A stretch of DNA of 21,916 bases from Clostridia bacterium (GTDB taxonomy: Bacteria; Bacillota; Clostridia; Oscillospirales; CAG-272): NCBI GenBank assembly GCA_024404475.1, contig JAKSPV010000007.1, positions 1-21,916 on the forward strand, given 5' to 3'. Below, in pieces: positions 15,066 to 21,311 of this stretch (within the stretch, counting starts at the first letter, position 1; each line of letters starts with the position of its first letter). Under the pieces are notes generated by a model. It was not told where the DNA came from, made no database searches, and worked only from the letters and a program-made list of their open reading frames with translations. The position numbers and the translations under genes were made by a program.

Positions 15066-17432
15066 ATGTACAGCGTACTGAAGCGAGACGGCTCAAAGGC
15101 AGATTTCAACCTTAATAAGATCAAAGACGCCATCACCAAGGCGTTTGATGCCTGCGGCAGAGAATACCACACGGACGGCATTGACTTCATCGTTCTGAAG
15201 GTCATGGCCGATTTCGAGACCAAGATCAAGGACGGATTCGTCTCCGTCGAAACCATTCAGGACAGCGTCGAATCCGTGCTCGGCAAAGCCGGCTACGATG
15301 ACGTTGCCAAGGCGTATATTATTTACCGCCGTCAGCACCAGAGTCTGCGTAACGTCAGCGGCACGCTGCTCGACTATAAGAAGATCGTTGACAACTACCT
15401 GAAGATCAACGACTGGCGCGTCAAAGAGAACTCGACCGTTTCGTACTCCGTCGGCGGTCTGATCCTCTCGAACTCCGGCGCGATCACCGCGAACTACTGG
15501 CTGTCGGAAGTCTACGACGACGAGATCGGCAACGCACACCGCAACGCCGACATCCACCTGCACGACCTCTCCATGCTGACCGGTTACTGCGCGGGCTGGT
15601 CGCTGAAGCAGCTCATCCAGGACGGCCTCGGCGGCGTCGAAGGCAAGATCACCTCCGCCCCCGCGTCCCACCTCTCCACGCTCTGCAACCAGATGGTCAA
15701 CTTCCTCGGCATCATGCAGAACGAATGGGCCGGCGCACAGGCGTTCTCCTCTTTCGACACCTACCTTGCTCCGTTCGTCAAGATCGACAACCTGTCCTAC
15801 AAGGACGTCAAGCAGTGCATCCAGTCGTTCATCTACGGCGTCAACACGCCGTCCCGCTGGGGCACGCAGGCACCGTTCACGAACATCACCCTTGACTGGA
15901 CCGTTCCGAACGACCTCGCCGAGCTGAACTGCATCATCGGCGGCAAGGAAGTCGACTTCAAGTACAAAGACTGCCAGAAGGAAATGGATCTCGTCAACAA
16001 GGCGTTCATCGAGATCATGATCGAGGGCGACGCCAACGGCCGCGGCTTCCAGTATCCGATCCCGACGTACTCCATCACCCGTAACTTCGACTGGAGCGAG
16101 ACCGAGAACAACAAGCTCCTCTTCGAGATGACCTCGAAATACGGCACGCCGTACTTCTCGAACTACATCAACTCCGACATGGAGCCGAGCGACGTCCGTT
16201 CGATGTGCTGCCGTCTCCGTCTCGACCTCCGCGAACTCCGCAAGAAATCCGGCGGCTTCTTCGGTTCCGGCGAATCCACCGGTTCCGTCGGCGTCGTCAC
16301 GATCAACATGCCGCGTATCGGCTACCTCGCCAAGGACGAGGCGGACTTCTACGCACGGCTCGATCACCTCATGGACATCGCCGCAAGATCGCTGAAGATC
16401 AAGCGCAATGTCATCACGAACCTGCTCAACAACGGTCTGTATCCGTACACGAAGCGCTACCTCGGCACGTTCGCCAACCACTTCTCCACGATCGGCCTCG
16501 TCGGCATGAACGAAGCTTGCCTGAACGCGAAATGGATCGGCAAGGACCTCACCACGAAGGAAGCACAGCAGTTCACGAAGGACGTTCTGAACCACATGCG
16601 CGAGCGCCTCTCCGACTATCAGGAACTCTACGGCGACCTCTACAACCTCGAAGCAACGCCGGCAGAATCGACCTCGTTCCGCCTTGCCAAGCACGACCTC
16701 GAGAAGTATCCGGACATCATCACCGCCGCGAAGAAGCCGGGCGACACGCCGTACTACACGAACAGCTCGCATCTCCCCGTCGGCTACACCGATGACATCT
16801 TCTCCGCACTTGATATCCAGGACGATCTCCAGACGCTCTACACGTCCGGCACCGTCTTCCACGCGTTCCTCGGCGAGAAGCTGCCCGACTGGCAGGCCGC
16901 CGCAACGCTCGTGCGCAAGATCGCTGAGAACTACAAACTGCCGTACTACACGCTGTCCCCCACCTACTCCGTCTGTAAGAATCACGGTTACCTCTCCGGC
17001 GAGCAGAAGGTCTGCCCGAAGTGCGGCGAAGTCACCGAGGTTTACAGCCGCATCACCGGCTACTACCGCCCGATCAAAAACTGGAACGACGGCAAGTCCC
17101 AGGAATTCAAGGACCGCAAGGTCTACAACATCGGCACTTCCACGCTGACGCACACGGGTCCGAAGGAAGAAGACACCGCCGAGGCGACGAAACCCGTCTC
17201 CTCCGATGACGCCGTCTACCTCTTCGCGACCGCGACCTGCCCGAACTGCAAGATCGCCGCTTCCCTGCTCGATAAAGAGGGCATCGTCTACGAGAAGATC
17301 TACGCGAACGACGATCCCGAGGCAGCCCGCAAGTTCGGCATCCGCCAGGCGCCGACGCTCGTCGTCGTTGAGAACGGTGCAGTCCGCAAGTTCACCGGCG
17401 TTTCCGACATCAAAAAATATCTGAATATTTAA
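15066..17432 (+). CDS. nrdD: Anaerobic (class III) ribonucleoside-triphosphate reductase fused to a C-terminal glutaredoxin-like domain
   Basis: Glycyl-radical enzyme that reduces NTPs to dNTPs without oxygen. The 788 residues are about 80 more than a usual NrdD. Order: ATP-cone (1-95; VLKRDGSKADFN at 4-15); the catalytic barrel with DIHLHDL (162-168), GYCAGW (C175) and MCCRLRL (380-386), holding the likely thiyl-radical cysteine; GVVTINMPRIG (409-419); and GLVGMNEAC (477-485). A zinc site follows: C637, H640, C650, C653. The glycyl-radical loop is RITGYYRP (662-669), with G665 the likely radical glycine. After a linker (about 697-715) comes a redoxin domain, 717-788, with CPNC (725-728) and QAPTLVV (761-767, likely cis-Pro). 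The fused redoxin and neighbouring trxB suggest reduction by redoxin rather than formate, as in the thioredoxin-using NrdD2 subtype (inference). trxB starts 11 bases later. Confidence 0.95.
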   Translation: MYSVLKRDGSKADFNLNKIKDAITKAFDACGREYHTDGIDFIVLKVMADFETKIKDGFVSVETIQDSVESVLGKAGYDDVAKAYIIYRRQHQSLRNVSGTLLDYKKIVDNYLKINDWRVKENSTVSYSVGGLILSNSGAITANYWLSEVYDDEIGNAHRNADIHLHDLSMLTGYCAGWSLKQLIQDGLGGVEGKITSAPASHLSTLCNQMVNFLGIMQNEWAGAQAFSSFDTYLAPFVKIDNLSYKDVKQCIQSFIYGVNTPSRWGTQAPFTNITLDWTVPNDLAELNCIIGGKEVDFKYKDCQKEMDLVNKAFIEIMIEGDANGRGFQYPIPTYSITRNFDWSETENNKLLFEMTSKYGTPYFSNYINSDMEPSDVRSMCCRLRLDLRELRKKSGGFFGSGESTGSVGVVTINMPRIGYLAKDEADFYARLDHLMDIAARSLKIKRNVITNLLNNGLYPYTKRYLGTFANHFSTIGLVGMNEACLNAKWIGKDLTTKEAQQFTKDVLNHMRERLSDYQELYGDLYNLEATPAESTSFRLAKHDLEKYPDIITAAKKPGDTPYYTNSSHLPVGYTDDIFSALDIQDDLQTLYTSGTVFHAFLGEKLPDWQAAATLVRKIAENYKLPYYTLSPTYSVCKNHGYLSGEQKVCPKCGEVTEVYSRITGYYRPIKNWNDGKSQEFKDRKVYNIGTSTLTHTGPKEEDTAEATKPVSSDDAVYLFATATCPNCKIAASLLDKEGIVYEKIYANDDPEAARKFGIRQAPTLVVVENGAVRKFTGVSDIKKYLNI

Positions 17433-17443
17433 GGCAAGCCATC

Positions 17444-18352
17444 ATGACGTATGATATCATCGTGGTCGGCGGCGGCCCTGCGGGGCTGACCGCCGCCATC
17501 TATGCGAGACGGGCGAACAAGTCCGTCCTCGTCATCGACAAGGGCGCGTTCGGCGGGCAGATCACCTTCTCCCCGAAGGTCGAGAACATCCCCGGTTTCA
17601 AGGCGCTCTCCGGCAACGAGTTTGCCGACCAGCTCGTCGATCAGGCGCTCTACCAGGGTGTCGAGTTCGAGTGCTGCGAGGTACTCGGCGTCTCGGACGG
17701 CAGCACCAAAACGGTCCGGACCGACTCCGGCGATTTCGAAGCAAAGGCCGTCATTCTGGCGACCGGCGCAAAGCACCGGCTGCTCGGTGTGCCGAACGAA
17801 GAAAACTTCATCGGCAGCGGCATCTCGTTCTGCGCGGTCTGCGACGGCGCGTTCTATAAGGATCAGGTCGTCGGCGTCGTCGGCGGCGGCAACTCCGCGC
17901 TCCAGGAGGCGCTCCTCCTCTCCGAGCTGGCGAAGAAGGTCTACGTGATCCAGAACTTCGATTACCTCACCGGCGAGAAAAAGCTCGCCGATCAGATCTA
18001 CGCGAAGGAAAACGTCGAGGTGCTCCTCGGCACCGTCGTTTCCGAGATCCTCGGCAAGGATGAGTTTGCCGGCGCACGGCTCCAAAAGGTCGCGGACGGC
18101 ACGCTCTCCGACCTCTCGCTCGACGGGCTTTTCGTGGCGATCGGCCTCGTACCGCAGAACGAAAACTTCCGCGATATCATCGACCTCGACGGCCGCGGCT
18201 ATGCGGACACGGATGAAACGATGCTGACGCGGACGCCCGGTGTCTTCGTGGCAGGCGACTGCCGGCGGAAAAAGATCCGGCAGGTCACGACCGCCGTCTC
18301 GGACGGCGCCGTTGCCGCTCTCGCCGCCTGCGACTACATCGACAATCTGTAA
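17444..18352 (+). CDS. trxB: Thioredoxin reductase-like flavoprotein with atypical NAD(P)H site
   Basis: A low-molecular-weight thioredoxin-reductase-type disulfide reductase of 302 residues, FAD-binding and cytoplasmic. Motifs: VGGGPAGL (8-15, FAD); ATGAKHR (106-112); the redox pair CAVC (130-133) followed by DG; VGGGNSALQEAL (146-157, nucleotide fold); and VFVAGDCRRKKIRQ (267-280, FAD tail). The usual HRRxxFR motif after the nucleotide fold, which holds the 2'-phosphate of NADPH, is missing: the sequence there is YVIQNFDYLTGEKKL (167-181). NADH, ferredoxin or another donor is therefore possible (inference). It starts 11 bases after nrdD with only a weak AAGG site, so it is probably co-translated. 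Its likely partner is the CPNC redoxin domain at the end of NrdD. A strong terminator follows immediately. Confidence 0.92.
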   Translation: MTYDIIVVGGGPAGLTAAIYARRANKSVLVIDKGAFGGQITFSPKVENIPGFKALSGNEFADQLVDQALYQGVEFECCEVLGVSDGSTKTVRTDSGDFEAKAVILATGAKHRLLGVPNEENFIGSGISFCAVCDGAFYKDQVVGVVGGGNSALQEALLLSELAKKVYVIQNFDYLTGEKKLADQIYAKENVEVLLGTVVSEILGKDEFAGARLQKVADGTLSDLSLDGLFVAIGLVPQNENFRDIIDLDGRGYADTDETMLTRTPGVFVAGDCRRKKIRQVTTAVSDGAVAALAACDYIDNL

Positions 18353-18397
18353 AACAAAAAGGCAGTCCTGCGACTGCCTTTTTTCTTTTTGTTTTAC
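18351..18397. terminator. Bidirectional terminator between convergent trxB and the 393-residue protein gene
   Basis: AAAAAGGCAGTC (18356-18367) pairs with GACTGCCTTTTT (18372-18383) around a CTGC loop, with T-runs on both strands. The outer sequences GTAAAACAAAAAG (18349-18361) and CTTTTTGTTTTAC (18385-18397) are also exact reverse complements and could form an alternative, larger stem. Confidence 0.9.
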
Positions 18398-19575
18398 GGG
18401 GCAACGTAGCGCCGGAAAGCGCGGCCGCTGACCGTCTCGCCCGCGGCGAGCGTGAGATCGTCGGCAAAGACGGGGTACGTCTTCCGCGACGGCACGATCT
18501 GCCATGCGCACCGCACGGGGCACGGGCGGCTCTCAAAGCCCGCCTCGAACGTGCAGACGGTGTTCCCCGCCGCATCGCGCATCTCATCGCGCTGCATGAT
18601 CGGCGGCACGTCCGGATCAGCCCAGTATTCGCGCGTCAGGTAGATATACCTACCGGGGAATGCGTCACCGGACGTGTTGACCGGGCGGGAAAAATCGAAC
18701 GTGTGCGTTTCCCCGTCCTCCGACGCCGCTGTGAACGGGCGCGTGCCGGGGATCGTCCGCCGGATGCCGCCGCCAAGGTCGCATTTTTCCTGGTACATCG
18801 TACCGAGGATCGCGTCAATCCGGAGCGGCTGCCGTGCCGTTATGGAGAAATCGACGGTCACCGTGCCGTCGTCCGCGACCGAATAGACATTCCGCACGCG
18901 GCAGAGCGTGCCGCACGTGACCGCCGTCTTCGGCGAGCGGAAACCCGGGTGCAGAATATCGTACTCCTCCGTGATCGAAGCCGTCCCGCGCTCTTTGTCG
19001 AAGTGTACCTCACAAAGCGTGTGGCGCACGGCACTCGTGAGATCTACTTCCTCCGCGATCTTTTCGGCGTGGATAACGGCGCCGCCCAGCGAAAGGTCGC
19101 CCGAAAGATCGCTGCGGAACGACCGCACGGTCAGTTCCGTGCCCGTCATCTCGCCGAGGAGCAGATACGTACCCGGGCGCTCGGCGGCAACGGAGCGTTC
19201 CCGCCGGATGATCTTCCAGAGATGCCCGGCGCCGTCCGTCCAGACGGTGTCCGGCTGCGCCGCGGCGAGCGCGCCGCCCTCCGCCCACAGTTTCGCCCGC
19301 ACGAGGCAGGGATACCCGTGGTTGGCACCGACGTCGCCGCCGCCGATCATGAGCGGCGTCGCTTCATCGGTCGAATAGGCGAGCATCCGGTCGATGTGCC
19401 AGATGTCGCGCGCCTCGCGCCGGACAAGCCCGGCACAGAGGAAATCGACCGGCATGTTCCGGTCGTCCGGCTTCTGCTCCGGCAGGCATACGCCATGAAA
19501 GATCTGCGATAAATCGTACCGGTCTGAAAACCGCGTCCGGACGACGACCTTGTCTCCGTGAATACTGAGTTCCAT
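18394..19575 (-). CDS. Unrecognised 393-residue protein, probably beta-rich
   Basis: No family recognised. The protein has no signal peptide, no transmembrane segment and no nucleotide-binding motif. Its alternating polar/hydrophobic pattern, with many Thr, Val and Arg and short strands (for example TVTVDFSITARQPLRIDAILG), suggests a beta-sandwich or carbohydrate-active-like fold. Notable spots: GGGDVGANHGYPC (about 78-90), with a Gly-rich turn and His, and a REYWADPDVPP stretch (about 321-331). Four single cysteines and an ARDIWHIDRM segment (about 55-64) could be checked for conservation. The ATG at 19575 follows AGGTGACGGA. The gene starts 16 bases after the barstar stop codon, so it is probably the last gene of the metallohydrolase/barnase/barstar operon. 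The open frame, codon use and dedicated terminator support a real gene; the function is unknown. Confidence 0.7.
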   Translation of the reverse strand: MELSIHGDKVVVRTRFSDRYDLSQIFHGVCLPEQKPDDRNMPVDFLCAGLVRREARDIWHIDRMLAYSTDEATPLMIGGGDVGANHGYPCLVRAKLWAEGGALAAAQPDTVWTDGAGHLWKIIRRERSVAAERPGTYLLLGEMTGTELTVRSFRSDLSGDLSLGGAVIHAEKIAEEVDLTSAVRHTLCEVHFDKERGTASITEEYDILHPGFRSPKTAVTCGTLCRVRNVYSVADDGTVTVDFSITARQPLRIDAILGTMYQEKCDLGGGIRRTIPGTRPFTAASEDGETHTFDFSRPVNTSGDAFPGRYIYLTREYWADPDVPPIMQRDEMRDAAGNTVCTFEAGFESRPCPVRCAWQIVPSRKTYPVFADDLTLAAGETVSGRAFRRYVAP

Positions 19576-19591
19576 TCCGTCACCTGCCGCG

Positions 19592-19885
19592 TTACGCTTC
19601 GTCAGACGGTTCCGTGAAAACGAACGTCAGGTGCGGGTTGTGCGCGGCAGCATCCAGAAAGAGCGCCCGCAGCCGCTCGGCGTAGTCGCCGATCTGTGCT
19701 TTCGAGGCGTCAAGCCCGTGGACGCGGATCTCGGCGCGGCGCCGGATCGACGTCAGAACGTCGTAGAGCGCGTCGAGGTTGCTGCCGTAATATTCGTATC
19801 CGAGAAAGACGTCACGCATCACCGCGTGCGCCTCACGCTTCGTCGTGAAGCCGGATGCGTCGATCATGAAAAGGCGTGTATCCAC
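19592..19885 (-). CDS. Barstar-family ribonuclease inhibitor
   Basis: A small (97-residue) cytoplasmic inhibitor that caps the active site of barnase-type RNases and protects the producer. Barstar marks: an opening strand with MIDASGFTTKREAH (7-20) and YYGSNLDALYDVL (32-44). That segment corresponds to YYGENLDALWDCL of B. amyloliquefaciens barstar, keeping both acidic contacts (D38 and D42 for D35 and D39), with Tyr replacing Trp. The C-terminal strand LTFVFTEP (86-93) completes the fold. The start is a GTG at 19885-19883, set by GGAGG six bases upstream; an in-frame ATG six codons on would cut the first strand. It begins 12 bases after the barnase gene, the expected toxin-then-inhibitor order, with tight spacing that should ensure joint production. 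Confidence 0.9.
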   Translation of the reverse strand: MDTRLFMIDASGFTTKREAHAVMRDVFLGYEYYGSNLDALYDVLTSIRRRAEIRVHGLDASKAQIGDYAERLRALFLDAAAHNPHLTFVFTEPSDEA

Positions 19886-19891
19886 AGCGTG

Positions 19892-19896
19892 CCTCC
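19892..19896 (-). promoter_or_regulatory. Ribosome binding site supporting the GTG start of barstar
   Basis: GGAGG on the minus strand, six bases before the GTG at 19885 and within the 12-base gap after the barnase stop codon. It decides between the GTG and the later in-frame ATG at 19867. Confidence 0.7.
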
Positions 19897-19897
19897 G

Positions 19898-20401
19898 TCA
19901 GTCGGGGTTCCCGTAGAGGAGCTCGAACGATTCGTAATGGTCGTCTGTGTAGTAGATGAGCCCGTCGTTCGAGAAAACGATGCGCTTCGCGCCGCGGGAC
20001 GACTTGCCGAGCGTGTCGATGTCGCACTCCGTGTAGGTCCGGCCGCTCTTCTTCGGGAGCAGGCCTTCGTTGTTGCCGAAGCGGTCGCCGCCGATGCACT
20101 TGCCCTTCGCGTACTTGTCAAGTCCGCCGCCGGTCCAGCCGAGCGCTTCCGCCTCGTCCTTCGTGATGAAGTTCGAGGGCAAATGGCCGTAGGTGTGGAT
20201 GTAAAGGGCGACGTCTTCCTTCGACGTGTATACGCCGTCCTCGTCGATCACGTCGTCTTCGATATCGGTCGTTTCGGCGGGCGACGACGGCGAGAAGATG
20301 TTCTCAAAGAAGTCCGGGAAGAAATACTTGATGCCGACCAAGGCCGCAATAACGACGATGGCCAGTAAAATTGTTTTCCATGACAGTTTCGTGTTTTTCA
20401 T
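19898..20401 (-). CDS. Barnase-type ribonuclease with N-terminal membrane/export segment
   Basis: A guanyl-specific RNase of the barnase (N1/T1) family, 167 residues. Residues 10-28 (TILLAIVVIAALVGIKYFF) are a hydrophobic signal or anchor after a basic start, followed by an acidic linker (about 43-56). The catalytic domain (about 57-165) contains LPSNFITKDEAEALGW (74-89), IGGDRFGNNEG (103-113), SGRTYTECDI (119-128), SSRGAKRIVFSNDGLIYYTDDHYESF (134-159 in all). Barnase residues K27, E73, R83, R87 and H102 correspond to K81, E125, R136, R140 and H155, so the active site looks intact. No standard cleavage site is evident after the hydrophobic stretch, so it may stay membrane-tethered (inference). 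The start follows GGAG, 24 bases after the metallohydrolase stop codon; barstar follows directly. Confidence 0.92.
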   Translation of the reverse strand: MKNTKLSWKTILLAIVVIAALVGIKYFFPDFFENIFSPSSPAETTDIEDDVIDEDGVYTSKEDVALYIHTYGHLPSNFITKDEAEALGWTGGGLDKYAKGKCIGGDRFGNNEGLLPKKSGRTYTECDIDTLGKSSRGAKRIVFSNDGLIYYTDDHYESFELLYGNPD

Positions 20402-20425
20402 GTTGTTTTCTCCGTTTCTGTTATA

Positions 20426-21163
20426 TTACCATTCCACCGTGTCACCGTCATGCGCGGTATAGACCGGATAGGAAAATGAGCCGTTCATCGCGTCGATCGC
20501 GTCGAACTTGTCGAACGGATAGACGTGCTGGAACCAGAAAGACTTCGTGCGGCACGACGCCATGGCCGGCACAATGTCGCGCGGCCCGATGTGCGCCATT
20601 TCGCACGCGACGAGATCGAAGTCCTTTTCCGCAGCGACGGCGGGAAAATCGTGCCGCTCGAGGCCTGCCGAAAGGTCGCCCGTGAAGAGCAGCCGGCGGT
20701 TTTCGGCCTCGATCACGAGCGCATACGACGGCCGCGGCGGAAAATGCGACGTCGGGACGTACGAGACGCGGACGGTGCCGTCGTCAAAGACCGTTCCTCC
20801 GTCGGCGAGATGCAGCCGGAGACGGTCGTGACAGAACGGCCGCCCTTCGACGAGCGAAACGTAATCCGTCACGTTTTCGACGAGCGCTTTTTCCGTCAGA
20901 TAAACATCCATGTCGCTGTGGTCGAAGTACCAGTTGCAAAGGTCGAGAAGATACGGAAGACCGCCGACGTGGTCGCCGTGCGCGTGTGTCGTGAAGACGG
21001 CGCGAAGCTGCTCCGGGCGCTTGCCGGCGCGGAGCAGCAGGTCGATCACCGGGGCGCCCGCGTCGATGAGATAGAGCCGGTCTCCCACCTCCAGCATCGC
21101 CGAGGAGCAAAAGCGGCACTCGGACGGCACGCCGTGGCTGCTGCCTAAAAACGTCAGTTTCAT
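20426..21163 (-). CDS. Metallo-beta-lactamase-fold hydrolase (RNase Z/PhnP-like architecture)
   Basis: A 245-residue cytoplasmic metallohydrolase. Opening MKLTFLGSSHGVPS (1-14) resembles RNase Z/PhnP-type members. Metal-site motifs: THAHGDH (59-65), the HxHxDH signature; SH at 139-140; TGDLS (161-165), with the bridging Asp; and later histidines in FQHVYP (H213) and TAHDGD (H238). The RNase Z flexible arm is not obvious, so the natural substrate (phosphodiester, nucleotide or thioester) is open. I chose the ATG at 21163, preceded by AAAGGAAG and matching the family's usual start; the in-frame extension to 21217 runs through the promoter. It heads the operon with barnase and barstar. The hydrolase fold plus RNase neighbourhood is suggestive but does not prove a joint role. 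Confidence 0.85.
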   Translation of the reverse strand: MKLTFLGSSHGVPSECRFCSSAMLEVGDRLYLIDAGAPVIDLLLRAGKRPEQLRAVFTTHAHGDHVGGLPYLLDLCNWYFDHSDMDVYLTEKALVENVTDYVSLVEGRPFCHDRLRLHLADGGTVFDDGTVRVSYVPTSHFPPRPSYALVIEAENRRLLFTGDLSAGLERHDFPAVAAEKDFDLVACEMAHIGPRDIVPAMASCRTKSFWFQHVYPFDKFDAIDAMNGSFSYPVYTAHDGDTVEW

Positions 21164-21173
21164 CTTTCCACTT

Positions 21174-21301
21174 CCTTTGTCGGTTCCAGTATACACCGCC
21201 GCACGGCCGCTTGTCAAGGAAAAACGTTCCTCCCCCGTCTTTCATTCCCTTGTAAATTTTCGGCCGGTCCGGCACACAATAAAGAGCAGAACCGACAAAG
21301 G
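21174..21301. repeat. 13-bp perfect inverted repeat in the divergent leaders
   Basis: CCTTTGTCGGTTC (21174-21186) and GAACCGACAAAGG (21289-21301) are exact reverse complements. Each copy sits in the 5' leader of one of the two divergent genes and includes part of its Shine-Dalgarno sequence, so both mRNAs would carry GAACCGACAAAGGA just before the start region. Confidence 0.7.
21188..21217 (-). promoter_or_regulatory. Sigma-A type promoter for the metallohydrolase/barnase/barstar operon
   Basis: On the minus strand, a perfect TTGACA (21217-21212), an 18-base spacer and TATACT (21193-21188), 24 bases upstream of the ATG at 21163. No further promoter is obvious in the short gaps between the four genes. 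Confidence 0.75.
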
Positions 21302-21311
21302 AGCTGCTTTT

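Noticed and set aside
15093..17153. 686-codon open frame antisense to nrdD
   Set aside because: Shadow of nrdD produced by codon bias; its length alone is not evidence, and no family motif appears.
18636..18818. Small Arg/Ser/Thr-rich open frames inside the 393-residue protein gene
   Set aside because: Alternate-frame shadows with no ribosome site and low-complexity composition.
21250..21280. Possible promoter TTGTAA...CACAAT before the surface-protein gene
   Set aside because: The spacer would be 19 bases and both hexamers are weak; not strong enough to list.
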